23,144 bases of DNA, taken from IMG/VR virus record IMGVR_UViG_3300031974_000912, positions 1 through 23,144 of that record; one strand, written 5' to 3'. Source of the stretch: a virus. Positions 6,596 through 14,465 of this stretch are shown here, piece after piece. Position numbers and translations under genes: made by a program. Below the pieces are notes generated by a model. The model saw only the letters and a list, made by a program, of their open reading frames with translations, was not told where the DNA came from and ran no database searches. Each line of letters starts with the position of its first letter. Position 1 is the first letter of the stretch.

Positions 6596-7274
6596 AGTCT
6601 TCGGCTTGTAGGATTTTAGCAAGCCGAGCGTTTAACAGAGCATCGTCGTCTGACAATCCTCGTTCACGATAGGCTTGGCACACAGCTTCCCATGGAAAGT
6701 CATGTTTGTCAACCAGATCAGCTGCACGTTTGATGCCAATACCAGGGCAGCCAGGGTACCCATCTGTTGGGTCTCCTGCCAGCGACTGTATCAGGTGCCA
6801 CCGATCACCTTCTTCTTTTGTAATTTCTTCAACATCGTCGCTGAGGTTCCATAGAACACCAGGGATCTGACGCATGTCTTTGTCAGGGCTGACAATGATT
6901 GGCTGGTCATCCAGCTCATGCATTGTAGCGTCAATGCCTAGGGCATCGTCTGCCTCTAGATCATCACGAACAACAGTGCTGTAGTTTTCTTTGCACCAGT
7001 TTACCAAACGTTTGTAACCCAAAGGCTTACGTCGGTTTCGATGCCCTTTGTAATCGGGATAAATTTCTTTCCGAAAATTTTTAGGACTAGAGAAGTAAAG
7101 AATTACTCTATCATCCATCATAGCGGTCGTGACCTTACGTAGTTCACGCTCAAAGATTTTAAGAACTTCACTGAAATTAGATTGAGTGATAATGACATCA
7201 TCACCAAAATCAATGCCTTCTTCACAGGCTTGAGCTGACTTATACGCAAGGTAGTCAGTGTCTAGTAATAGCAT
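6504..7274 (-). CDS. 5'-3' exonuclease / flap endonuclease, T7 gp6-like
   Basis: In T7 the gp6 exonuclease degrades host DNA, removes RNA primers and supports recombination. The 256-aa protein has FEN-superfamily carboxylate motifs in order: LLLDTDYLAYKSA at the N-terminus, KNFRKEIYPDYKGHRNRRKP, VRDDLEADDALGI, VSPDKDMRQI, and the helix-hairpin-helix-like GDPTDGYPGCPGIGIKRAADL. Length matches gp6-type enzymes. The ATG overlaps the DNA polymerase stop as TAATG, giving coupled translation. The C-terminal 30 residues overlap the nblA-like gene in another frame. Confidence 0.93.
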   Translation of the reverse strand: MLLLDTDYLAYKSAQACEEGIDFGDDVIITQSNFSEVLKIFERELRKVTTAMMDDRVILYFSSPKNFRKEIYPDYKGHRNRRKPLGYKRLVNWCKENYSTVVRDDLEADDALGIDATMHELDDQPIIVSPDKDMRQIPGVLWNLSDDVEEITKEEGDRWHLIQSLAGDPTDGYPGCPGIGIKRAADLVDKHDFPWEAVCQAYRERGLSDDDALLNARLAKILQAEDYDFIGKAPILWTPTASPGADNRTAVQATTN

Positions 7275-8539
7275 TAATGTACCTCAGCCCAATTCATTCC
7301 AACTTTTGCATCAGCATCAATGGGAATCCTGAGCTTGTAATATTCACCAGCCATAACAGCTGATGTGGTGCAGATTGATGCAACTTGTTCAGCTACATCA
7401 GGAGGACATCCTAAAGCTTGCTCGTCATGAACAAAGGCGTACCTTTCGTGTTCAATGCCTTGCAAACGTTCGGCTGTAATCAATAGCCAACGCTTCGCCA
7501 AACACCCGGCTGATGACTGCAAAAGGAAATTCAAAGCCTTGTGCGGCGAGTCAACGAGGATATGGCGACCGTCGATAGATTGTATATATCCATACCTCTT
7601 CGCCTTTTCCTTGACTGCTTCCACAAGACTTTCCAAGCCCGGAATTGCGTCAAGGTACGCTCTGCGAATCTCACCACCTTTCTGCTTAGCTTGCTGCTGA
7701 GACAGTTGCGAGTCATAACTAAGACCAATTTTAGTGTCCGAAGCCCCATATAGAAAGGCGTACGTAACAGTCTTGACCGCTCGGCGGCTGATGCCAATTT
7801 TGTCAGCATTAACTTGGTGGATGTCGTCATTGAGGAGGATGTCAGCATACCTGCCATTGTCAAACCTAGCAAGGTAATGGGCAAATATGCGCAACTCGAT
7901 CCCAGCAAGGTCGCTATCAACTAGCTTCCAGCCTGGACGAGTGATAAACAGGGAGCGGCAATCAGCATCGCTACTCACCTGAGCAAGGTTGGGACGTGCA
8001 TGCGCCATTCGATGCGTAGCAGCCCCAATAAAGCAGGAATGGTGAAGCCTGCCATTCTTGACCAACTTCAACCATGCGTTGTTGCCTTGCGACAGCATTC
8101 CGAGTTTCTTCTGTGTCTCAAGAATCCCCAGGAATAACAACGCTTCTTCCGAGCCGATCTCTTTGAGAACGACTTCATCAATAACAGCTTTGCCTGTTTC
8201 AGTCAGCTTCTGTGGCTTCCATTTGTGGAAGGTTCGGAAGTACCAGGCAATGTGCTCTCGGCTACTAGGGTTGAACTCCTTTAGCCGTTGCATTTCTGCT
8301 CCAGCTACATAGCCTTGAGTCTTGTTATCACGCTTTGGCGTGAATGTGTTACCAGGAACACACCAGCAAAGGCTCTGAGCCTTAGCTCTAAGCGCCTCTA
8401 CGCGGTTTAAAAGGGTGTTCTCTAGCTCTTGTGCCGCACGGACGTCAAAAGGCCATCCCACGGCTTCCTGGGCAGCCATCAGCTCCGCAATGCGATGCTC
8501 TAAGAGGACTGCTTCAGGTATTTTTGGAAGTGTTTCCAT
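7274..8539 (-). CDS. T7-like (family A) DNA polymerase, polymerase half of a split gene
   Basis: This 421-aa protein is the polymerase domain of the replicative enzyme. Motif A is SDLAGIELR (about 209-217). The O-helix motif B is RRAVKTVTYAFLYGA (252-266), with Tyr260 at the E. coli Pol I 762 position, as in T7. Motif C is FVHDEQALG (369-377). The end (KVGMNWAEVH) matches the T7 gp5 C-terminus. The exonuclease domain lies in a separate upstream frame. The two frames overlap by 40 nt, with this one at -1 relative to the first. The first ATG in frame is at 8539, with no evident ribosome-binding site. The N-terminal EAVLLEHR aligns with T7 gp5 EAVDIEHR, exactly where the exonuclease frame leaves off. 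Confidence 0.93.
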   Translation of the reverse strand: METLPKIPEAVLLEHRIAELMAAQEAVGWPFDVRAAQELENTLLNRVEALRAKAQSLCWCVPGNTFTPKRDNKTQGYVAGAEMQRLKEFNPSSREHIAWYFRTFHKWKPQKLTETGKAVIDEVVLKEIGSEEALLFLGILETQKKLGMLSQGNNAWLKLVKNGRLHHSCFIGAATHRMAHARPNLAQVSSDADCRSLFITRPGWKLVDSDLAGIELRIFAHYLARFDNGRYADILLNDDIHQVNADKIGISRRAVKTVTYAFLYGASDTKIGLSYDSQLSQQQAKQKGGEIRRAYLDAIPGLESLVEAVKEKAKRYGYIQSIDGRHILVDSPHKALNFLLQSSAGCLAKRWLLITAERLQGIEHERYAFVHDEQALGCPPDVAEQVASICTTSAVMAGEYYKLRIPIDADAKVGMNWAEVH

Positions 8540-9015
8540 AGTTTTACGAGAACAGCAACGTCTTGAACACAATAATCCTGCATTTCCTGAGACCACTCAC
8601 TCCAGTCAGTGTGCTTACCAAAGTCTTGTTTGTAGCACTTGAGTCGGTAGCCATAAGCTTCCAGGCTGTGTGATCCATAGAGTTTAGCGGGCATCATGTC
8701 CCACTTACGCTTCAGGTCAATGTCGAGCAGGTTGGTGTGGAAGAATCTGCTCAGGATTAGGGTGTCAAGCTGATGATGGTGGTCAAACCACGGGAAATGT
8801 TTCTTGATTTGGGGTGTGTCATAGCCTACACCATTGTGAGCAACGATGAGGTCGGCACACTCAAGGTACTTAATCCCTGTGATCACGGGCTCGTACTGAC
8901 CACCTTGATCATTGTACTGGCACACCTGGCCAGTGTCAAGATCTTGGGTTACGAGACAATGAATGACTGTGGAATCAAAACCATCAGTCTCAATGTCATA
9001 CGCTAGGCGATTCAT
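8500..9015 (-). CDS. T7-like DNA polymerase, 3'-5' exonuclease half of a split gene
   Basis: This is the proofreading domain of the family A polymerase, 171 aa. Exo I is AYDIETDGF (D7, E9), Exo II lies in LIVAHNGVGYDTP, and Exo III in QDYCVQDVAVL. YGSHSLEAYGYRL is nearly identical to the T7 gp5 sequence (YGSHALEAWGYRL). I chose the ATG at 9015 because GAGGTGG lies just upstream and the protein then begins directly before Exo I. The frame ends with TAG at 8500, inside the start of the polymerase frame. The pair could work as two subunits, be joined by -1 frameshifting, or reflect a 1-nt sequencing or assembly error. Confidence 0.92.
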   Translation of the reverse strand: MNRLAYDIETDGFDSTVIHCLVTQDLDTGQVCQYNDQGGQYEPVITGIKYLECADLIVAHNGVGYDTPQIKKHFPWFDHHHQLDTLILSRFFHTNLLDIDLKRKWDMMPAKLYGSHSLEAYGYRLKCYKQDFGKHTDWSEWSQEMQDYCVQDVAVLVKLWKHFQKYLKQSS

Positions 9016-9130
9016 GCCACCTCTCAACGTAATCATCAAAGCCCTCTTTGCCGCCACAAGGGCGGCTGTAACGGTCTTCAGGAGGATCGTTGGGCTTACG
9101 TTCCTCCTTGGTTTCTTTAGGCTGTGTCAT
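8996..9130 (-). CDS. 44-aa charged hypothetical protein
   Basis: The short reading frame begins with ATG at 9130 and encodes MTQPKETKEERKPNDPPEDR, then GGKEGFDDYVERWHE. It is highly charged, probably partly disordered at the N-terminus and helical at the end. It overlaps the exonuclease-domain gene by 20 nt and the upstream 42-aa membrane gene by 14 nt, fitting the tight packing of this block. I do not recognise it. Coding support is the packing, the composition, and the fact that its own 3' end carries the ribosome-binding site of the exonuclease gene. Confidence 0.65.
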   Translation of the reverse strand: MTQPKETKEERKPNDPPEDRYSRPCGGKEGFDDYVERWHESPSV

Positions 9131-9245
9131 TCCAGTGACGTATAACGCCAGCAACAATAAACAAGTTAGTTACAAAAATCAACCCATTAAAAAGTAAGTT
9201 ATAAGAAAGAAGCTTAAGCCTTCTTCTGTCGCTCCTTCCAGACAT
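9117..9245 (-). CDS. 42-aa single-helix membrane protein (hidden small ORF)
   Basis: The ATG at 9245 opens a frame encoding MSGRSDRRRLKLLSYNLLFN, then a hydrophobic helix (GLIFVTNLFIVAGVI) and a short polar end (RHWNDTA). The positively charged N-terminus before one membrane span predicts an inner-membrane protein with N-in orientation. It fills the otherwise empty space between the 55-aa gene and the 44-aa gene, overlapping them by 32 and 14 nt. No clear Shine-Dalgarno sequence is seen. Function unknown. Tiny membrane proteins are common in phage early and middle regions. Confidence 0.55.
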   Translation of the reverse strand: MSGRSDRRRLKLLSYNLLFNGLIFVTNLFIVAGVIRHWNDTA

Positions 9246-9381
9246 AGGTTTTATCAACAAACTTCGCTCGTTCAATCATCTCCTCAGTTGGAGCGTTAGG
9301 ACGGTTTACGTATTCATACCAGGGATGAACATATTCAGAAGTCTGAGGCTGGGTCGAAGTCTTCTTCAGGCTGGGTTTCAT
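9214..9381 (-). CDS. 55-aa basic hypothetical protein
   Basis: The product starts MKPSLKKTSTQPQTSEY, continues VHPWYEYVNRPNAPTEEMIE and ends in a basic KTYVWKERQKKA. The aromatic/proline pattern and helical end look like a genuine small folded protein, but I do not recognise the family. The ATG at 9381 overlaps the primase-helicase C-terminus by 47 nt. The next gene (42-aa membrane protein) begins inside its 3' end. Its position just after the helicase resembles the small 4.x genes of T7. Confidence 0.7.
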   Translation of the reverse strand: MKPSLKKTSTQPQTSEYVHPWYEYVNRPNAPTEEMIERAKFVDKTYVWKERQKKA

Positions 9382-10912
9382 TAAATTTACAGGTGTCAAG
9401 ATTATAGTCGAGATGGCAGGCTACACCTACTTCTCCAGAATAACGGTTTTTAAGGATTCGGACAGTCGTTCCAGATGCTCCTCTATCCGCCTGCTGGTCC
9501 CGTTCAAGTGCAATAACTGCATCTGACAATTGAGCAATAGCTGCCGAACCTCGTAGTTGTCCGAGGGTGACGCGGGCTCCTTCTTCGTGGTTGGTGTCAT
9601 TAGATGTGCGTCTCAAATGAGACACGAGAAACAGTGAAATACCGGTGCGTTCTACCAGTGACCGTAGCTTGGTCATGGTAGTATCGATCATCCTGCGCTC
9701 ATCCCCGTCAAGCCCGCTGAGCAGGATTGAGAGGTGATCAAGGAATACGCAACGCACCTCAAGCCCGGTGGCAAGGTACTCAATTCGGTTGTAGATGACA
9801 TCAGGATCAAAAGAACCAAAGCCATCAAAAAGATACAAGTTCCAATTAGCAAGAGTATCTTGATAAGCTTGGGTGAGAGTAGATCGGTCATGTTCTCCAA
9901 GGTGAAAAGACTTACCGCAGGCAGCGGACATCAGTCCAAGTGCAGTACGTCGATTGGACTCTTCAAGAGCCACGTAGCCGACCCGTTCTCCTTTGTTAAG
10001 AAGGTCAGTTGCAAGTTCACGACAGAATGAGGATTTTCCAATACCAGATCCTGCAGTAATCGTGACAAGCTCTCCGTATCGGATCCCGTGCAGTTTGTCT
10101 TGTATTCCTTGAAACGGATAGTCATGAGCACATGGTGGTAGCGGTTCAGAAACTAGGTCGAGTAGGGTTTTTGCATCAACAATGCCATCAGGTCGGTACG
10201 TTTTTGCATCCCAAACAGCACGGCGTATGGCTTCCGAGTCACAAGCTTGCAGGGCATCTGAAGCATCTTTGTACTTCTCCATGCGTGCAATCTTGACCTT
10301 ACCTGGCGGTAAGAGCTGAGCACACTCTTCGGCAGCTTTCCTGCCGGGCTCATCATTATCAAAGAATAGAACGATCTCTTCATAATTCTGCAGCAACGGC
10401 ATCACTCGTTGCAACGCACGCTTAGCGCTCTGTGCCCCATCAGGTAGGGACATGTGAGGCCAAGTAGGCATAGCAGAGTAGCCAGAAGCTGCGTCTAATT
10501 CTCCTTCATAAATAGTCAGACGGGTGCCTTTGTCTGGAAACAAGTGCTGACCAAACAGCTGGTGATCGGTATTCTTACCATCCCAGCGGAAGGTTTTGTC
10601 CTTGGTCTTGACCTTAGCCCCGCAGATCTGACCAGAAGAATCAAAATAATGAAACCGCAGCTCCTCTCCATCTTTGTGGATACGGAACTTGCGGCATATC
10701 TCTTCTGACAAACCACGCTTGGATAAGCGTACAGGGTCGCCTTTGATCATGGCACGGTAGGTAGGGGTGCTTGGTTGGTCGCAGTCGCCTTCTGCGTGCT
10801 CGTAGGCACCGCAGGAGAAGCAATACGCATGACCGTCAGTATACCTAGCGAGAGCATCACTACTCCCACAGCTAGGGCACGGCTCATGTCGTTGGAACTC
10901 ACTGTCCTCCAT
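9335..10912 (-). CDS. DNA primase-helicase, T7 gp4-like
   Basis: This replisome enzyme makes RNA primers and unwinds the fork as a hexamer. The 525-aa protein has an N-terminal zinc ribbon (C12, C15, C31, C34: CPSCGSSD and YCFSC), a Toprim primase core (YEGELDAASG at about 135-144 and FFDNDEPG at 183-190), and a RecA-like helicase domain. Walker A is AGSGIGKSS (287-295) and Walker B is FLDHLSIL (390-397). LRGSAAIAQLSDAVIALERD matches the T7 gp4 helicase motif nearly word for word. Length and order are those of gp4. It starts with ATG at 10912, 4 nt after the small basic gene. Confidence 0.96.
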   Translation of the reverse strand: MEDSEFQRHEPCPSCGSSDALARYTDGHAYCFSCGAYEHAEGDCDQPSTPTYRAMIKGDPVRLSKRGLSEEICRKFRIHKDGEELRFHYFDSSGQICGAKVKTKDKTFRWDGKNTDHQLFGQHLFPDKGTRLTIYEGELDAASGYSAMPTWPHMSLPDGAQSAKRALQRVMPLLQNYEEIVLFFDNDEPGRKAAEECAQLLPPGKVKIARMEKYKDASDALQACDSEAIRRAVWDAKTYRPDGIVDAKTLLDLVSEPLPPCAHDYPFQGIQDKLHGIRYGELVTITAGSGIGKSSFCRELATDLLNKGERVGYVALEESNRRTALGLMSAACGKSFHLGEHDRSTLTQAYQDTLANWNLYLFDGFGSFDPDVIYNRIEYLATGLEVRCVFLDHLSILLSGLDGDERRMIDTTMTKLRSLVERTGISLFLVSHLRRTSNDTNHEEGARVTLGQLRGSAAIAQLSDAVIALERDQQADRGASGTTVRILKNRYSGEVGVACHLDYNLDTCKFNETQPEEDFDPASDF

Positions 10913-10916
10913 TTAA

Positions 10917-11024
10917 TCATTTGCGACCTTGACCACGATAAGGCTTGGCACCTTTGGGTGGGCGGCGGCTTTTCTTTTTCTTACTGAGAAAGACTTTACC
11001 GCTTAGGCTTTTCTTTGGTTTCAT
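10917..11024 (-). CDS. 35-aa highly basic protein
   Basis: This tiny frame (ATG at 11024) encodes MKPKKSLSGKVFLSKKKKSR, then a Pro/Gly/Arg tail ending RGQGRK. About half of the residues are Lys or Arg, suggesting nucleic-acid or other polyanion binding. It overlaps the endonuclease I 3' end by 29 nt and stops 4 nt before the primase-helicase ATG, so it fills the gap exactly. I do not recognise the family. Such a Lys-rich frame could arise by chance, but the exact packing favours a real gene. Confidence 0.6.
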   Translation of the reverse strand: MKPKKSLSGKVFLSKKKKSRRPPKGAKPYRGQGRK

Positions 11025-11364
11025 TTAACCAATCACGAGGGATCTCATAGTAAGGGCACCACATGAACCCATTCTTTTCGGCCCACATGGCGTAGGTGGT
11101 CTTGGAGTTTTTACTGATCTTATTGTAAGGCGCTTGGAAGACCAGGCGAACATCAAGGTCAGGGTTAGATTTCTTAACAGCTAACATCTTACGACGATCA
11201 GCTGGTTTGAAGAAACCCTTTGTCTCAAGGTAAACGTCACCAACTTTAAAGTCGGGGGTATACGTTGCCTCAATGACATAGTTGAACTTGTCAGGCTCAT
11301 AGCCGTATTCAATGTTCAAACTATCCAACAACTCAGCCACCTGTTCTTCCAGGCGACTACGCAT
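10996..11364 (-). CDS. Endonuclease I (Holliday junction resolvase), T7 gp3-like
   Basis: In T7, gp3 cleaves branched DNA and breaks down host DNA for nucleotide salvage. The 122-aa protein begins MRSRLEEQVAELLDSL and carries the catalytic set of the family: a Glu in the first helix (E7/E8), D38 in TYTPDF, and E47-x-K49 in YLETKGFFKP, equivalent to T7 E20, D55, E65 and K67. Length is slightly below T7 gp3 (149 aa). The ATG overlaps the preceding stop as TGATG. It sits between SSB and primase-helicase as in T7. Confidence 0.93.
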   Translation of the reverse strand: MRSRLEEQVAELLDSLNIEYGYEPDKFNYVIEATYTPDFKVGDVYLETKGFFKPADRRKMLAVKKSNPDLDVRLVFQAPYNKISKNSKTTYAMWAEKNGFMWCPYYEIPRDWLNETKEKPKR

Positions 11365-11546
11365 CAGATCTCTCCTTCAATTACTTGCTCTACAACATCA
11401 GTGAATGCACGCTGAATGTCATAGCGGAAGTCACTCTTGTCCTTCTTAGAACGAGTGACAGTGATGGGAGGAAGAGTCAGAGTGGCGGTCATCTCAAAGA
11501 GACCCAGCTCTTCATTGTAAGTGGTCTTGGTGGAAAGAAGGGACAT
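11364..11546 (-). CDS. 60-aa hypothetical protein between SSB and endonuclease I
   Basis: The product starts MSLLSTKTTYNEELGLFEMT, continues through an amphipathic TLTLPPITVTRSKKDKSDFR and ends with an acidic helix (FTDVVEQVIEGEI). Alternating hydrophobic residues suggest beta strands followed by one helix. I do not recognise the family. The ATG at 11546 follows the SSB stop by 8 nt, and the stop overlaps the endonuclease I start by one base. The position invites comparison with T7 gp2.8, but I see no sequence reason to equate them. Confidence 0.7.
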   Translation of the reverse strand: MSLLSTKTTYNEELGLFEMTATLTLPPITVTRSKKDKSDFRYDIQRAFTDVVEQVIEGEI

Positions 11547-11554
11547 GGTGGTAA

Positions 11555-12121
11555 TCAGAAGTCGTCGTCTGCCACTGCGGGAGCGGCTTCAGGGTTAGGT
11601 TCAGAGGTCTTGAACCCTTTGGTAGTGCCAAACAGTGCAGCAGCTTCATCAGCCCCAAGGTCACCGCTGTCAACGACACCAGCGCCAGAGTTAAGGCTGA
11701 CAACCTGAATAGCTTTAAGCTTCAGGGAAGTGCCAATGTTACCCGAAGGCAGGCTGTAAGGCTTTTGAATGAAAGCAAGTTTGACCTTGCTCCCACTGTA
11801 GATGGGCAGGTTGGAATCAGTGATGACAGTACCTTCCGTATCAACTACGACAGGCTTAACTTTGTCTTCATTCTTCCAACGGAACTTGCATTGGTAAAGG
11901 TCACCGCTAACCTCCTCCCAAGGCTCAGGATTAACCGTAGCACGCTTGGGGTTCTTGGCTTTGCTGCGAGCCCAATCAAGCCCTCCCTGACGCTCCTCCT
12001 CAAGGGCATCAATGATGTCCTTAGGAAGCAGAGCAGACAGGCTGTAACCGTACTCAGACGGCTTCAGGATGGCTTGGTACCCTTCAAGGGTGACAGGCTC
12101 TTTAGTGACGTGGGTAGTCAT
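11555..12121 (-). CDS. Single-stranded DNA-binding protein, T7 gp2.5-like
   Basis: T7 gp2.5 coats ssDNA and couples polymerase and helicase through an acidic C-terminal tail ending in an aromatic residue. The 188-aa product has the same architecture: a compact basic/aromatic core (LDWARSKAKNPKRATVNPEP, YQCKFRWKNEDKVKPVVVD, VKLAFIQKPYSLPSG), then a flexible Ala/Pro/acidic tail ending ADDDF. The ATG at 12121 gives the natural N-terminus MTTHVTKEPVTLEG. The longer frame upstream would run through His-rich sequence and into the RNA polymerase gene. Position directly after RNA polymerase and before endonuclease I agrees. Confidence 0.88.
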   Translation of the reverse strand: MTTHVTKEPVTLEGYQAILKPSEYGYSLSALLPKDIIDALEEERQGGLDWARSKAKNPKRATVNPEPWEEVSGDLYQCKFRWKNEDKVKPVVVDTEGTVITDSNLPIYSGSKVKLAFIQKPYSLPSGNIGTSLKLKAIQVVSLNSGAGVVDSGDLGADEAAALFGTTKGFKTSEPNPEAAPAVADDDF

Positions 12122-12134
12122 GTGATGATGGTGG

Positions 12135-14465
12135 TTAACAGAAAAAGTAAGTGGAAGCTTCGACCACTTCCGGGTCAAGTGTACCGACTATAGGCGGTGG
12201 CTCAACAGCATTGATTGACTCACCAAACTTGGTAAGCCAACAGTCTCGTGTGAAGATGTCCGTGTAGGTCTCTCGCACAAGACGGTTGAGTGTTCCCATG
12301 TCAGTTGCTCTACAGAGTACTGAATCATGGATGACCGTGAATGGTCCTGAAAACTTTTGAAAGGTTTCATGGAGGATGGACGCATCCAGTGAATGGATGA
12401 GGTTGGGAGCAGTGCTGGACTTGTGACGGGTAGGACAAGGATCACCCTGACCAACAGTCAAGGATATCTTAGTCTCACCCAACAACTGAAGTTTAAGACG
12501 TTCTACTTCTTTCTTGTTTCGTTGTTGGTTGACAACAAAACCAGAAGGAGTGGTCCACTCAACTTCATGTGCACCATTTTTGATGTACTGACCAACATGT
12601 TGTTTGATCCAACGCATGACACGCATAGGACCAGGAACAATAGCATCCATACTATCGTAAACAGCTTTGACAACCAATGACACCTGTTCAGATGTTGGTT
12701 CAAACCCCTGCTCCTTAAGCGCCTCTCGTATGTAGACACGAGAACTAGCTTTAGTAGCATTGTATGGGATTGTCATCACTGTTCGCTTAGTCGTCTTTCT
12801 GGTCATCCATTCATGCATCTCCTTAGGGAGATACTTCTTCGCCTCTTCTGCTACTGCCTTGTATGCATCACTAGGTTTATCACCAGGAGACACATTGACA
12901 AGGGATGCAGTAGAAGCATCCTTAGCTAGACCAGCAAGGATTTGTAGACCAGAACAAGTTGCATCAACTGCAACCATAAGACCAGTGAACTGCTTATCAC
13001 ACGCAATACAACAATGATAAAACTCATGACATGCTGCCATGAATTGCCATGGTTCTTCGACCTCTTCCCATTCAGGAAGATTGTCAATGGGATCAGTAGC
13101 GATCTTTGTGATCAGGTCGTAGTTGTCATTGACCCAAGCTAGTCGCTCTTCCATCGTAGCTTTGTCCAACCCGTAGGTTGTTGCTACTTGAAAGGCTAAC
13201 CATTGCTCAGCTTCATCATCAACAAACGACTCGTCAGCAAACCTTATCAGGCTCTTACCAAAGTCAGTATCTTGTGGTGTTAAATAAGCAGGAATTGGAT
13301 AAGCTCTCCCTCTGTAATCAAATGACCAACAGAGATAGTAGATCTCATCCTTGAACTTCTCAGCTGCTTCCAACTGAGTTCTTGTTCTTACTGATCTTTT
13401 AAAGTTAAGACGATCAGCGTTATATCCTTCAGCCATCGCACGTTTCCATGCTTGATGTACTTCAGGATCTTCATCTGCTTCTGGTGGTCTAGAAGGTTTA
13501 AAGGATTCAGTAATAGGAATAAACTTCCCAATCTTAATTCCTCTTTCCTTAAAGTGTTTAGCCACCTCAAGCACATGAGTGTTGACACGGTACCTCACCT
13601 TCTGAAGTTTATTCAGAAATTGAATCGGTGTGTCCCCGTGTTTTACTGTCCCCTTACCGCGACGAGTCAGTTGATGACCCTTCATCAGTTCGTTGGTCAG
13701 ATACCCACCAAGCCTCTCATTGGTCCAGTCGTTAGGTTCCACAAGCATAGGCCATGGAATACCACTGAACATCTCAGCTTGGCTGATCAGTTGATCCCTG
13801 ATCTCCATGAAAGCAGGAGTAGGAACAATCCTACACAAGCTACGCTTACCAAGAGTCTCGGTCTGTTTCATGAACCATCCAGTCTCAGACAGGACAACAT
13901 TGAGACACCAACCACCTAAGGCAGCTTTGGTCTTGACTGACCATCGGTCCCAATAAATCTCATTCCTGTTGAAGATAATACTAGCCACTGCCTCCTTCTG
14001 GTGGGTACCGCAGGACTCGTGGAAGTATTTCTCTTGGATGTACTTGAACAAATCAGGTGCTTCGGTTCTGTACCACCTAAACTTACACTCAGCCTCAAGT
14101 GCTGAGCCCATGGACGTAAGGACGTTGGTCAATAGATCAGCGTTACGCTTACAACTAAACACCAAGTCAAAGGTAATCTTAAGAGCAATGGTAGCAATAG
14201 CTAACGGCTCAAGACCATCAAGGTGCTTAGCAATAGGCTTGTAATACTGTCCTGCCTGTCCCTTACGAAGTTTAGATAGCGAAACCTCTATGCCCTTTAT
14301 AACAGCCGGTAAGGCGGCTCTGATGCTCGCTGTGCCATAGACACTAGCTGAAGCATAGCTCCCCTCTTCCAGCTTGTTCAATGAGTCGTGTAGCTTCTCC
14401 TTCCCACACGAGATCGCTTCCTTCTCTAATTGGAATTGTTTGTTGATCTCGGAAGGTGTCGCCAT
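12135..14465 (-). CDS. Single-subunit DNA-dependent RNA polymerase, T7 gp1-like
   Basis: This polymerase transcribes the middle and late phage genes. The 776-aa protein retains all catalytic residues: motif A VAVDATCSG (D501), motif B KTTKRTVMTIPYNATKA (K560, Y568) and motif C FTVIHDSVLC (D714), equivalent to T7 D537, K631, Y639 and D812. It ends YFFC, comparable with the aromatic C-terminal foot of T7 RNAP (FAFA). It is about 100 residues shorter than T7 RNAP (883 aa). The ATG at 14465 is supported because the following helix matches the T7 N-terminal domain, although the first 122 nt also lie in the frame of an upstream small gene. Residues about 270-278 are encoded by one copy of an exact 25-bp repeat. 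Confidence 0.97.
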   Translation of the reverse strand: MATPSEINKQFQLEKEAISCGKEKLHDSLNKLEEGSYASASVYGTASIRAALPAVIKGIEVSLSKLRKGQAGQYYKPIAKHLDGLEPLAIATIALKITFDLVFSCKRNADLLTNVLTSMGSALEAECKFRWYRTEAPDLFKYIQEKYFHESCGTHQKEAVASIIFNRNEIYWDRWSVKTKAALGGWCLNVVLSETGWFMKQTETLGKRSLCRIVPTPAFMEIRDQLISQAEMFSGIPWPMLVEPNDWTNERLGGYLTNELMKGHQLTRRGKGTVKHGDTPIQFLNKLQKVRYRVNTHVLEVAKHFKERGIKIGKFIPITESFKPSRPPEADEDPEVHQAWKRAMAEGYNADRLNFKRSVRTRTQLEAAEKFKDEIYYLCWSFDYRGRAYPIPAYLTPQDTDFGKSLIRFADESFVDDEAEQWLAFQVATTYGLDKATMEERLAWVNDNYDLITKIATDPIDNLPEWEEVEEPWQFMAACHEFYHCCIACDKQFTGLMVAVDATCSGLQILAGLAKDASTASLVNVSPGDKPSDAYKAVAEEAKKYLPKEMHEWMTRKTTKRTVMTIPYNATKASSRVYIREALKEQGFEPTSEQVSLVVKAVYDSMDAIVPGPMRVMRWIKQHVGQYIKNGAHEVEWTTPSGFVVNQQRNKKEVERLKLQLLGETKISLTVGQGDPCPTRHKSSTAPNLIHSLDASILHETFQKFSGPFTVIHDSVLCRATDMGTLNRLVRETYTDIFTRDCWLTKFGESINAVEPPPIVGTLDPEVVEASTYFFC
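13633..13657 (-). repeat. 25-bp exact repeat, copy inside the RNA polymerase gene
   Basis: The minus-strand sequence begins GTAAGGGGACAG and ends AAAACACGGGGA. It is identical over all 25 bases, in the same orientation, to 18377-18401 downstream of the large terminase. Flanking bases differ at once on both sides. Here it encodes KGTVKHG in the polymerase N-terminal half. A chance match of this length in 23 kb is extremely unlikely. Confidence 0.9.
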
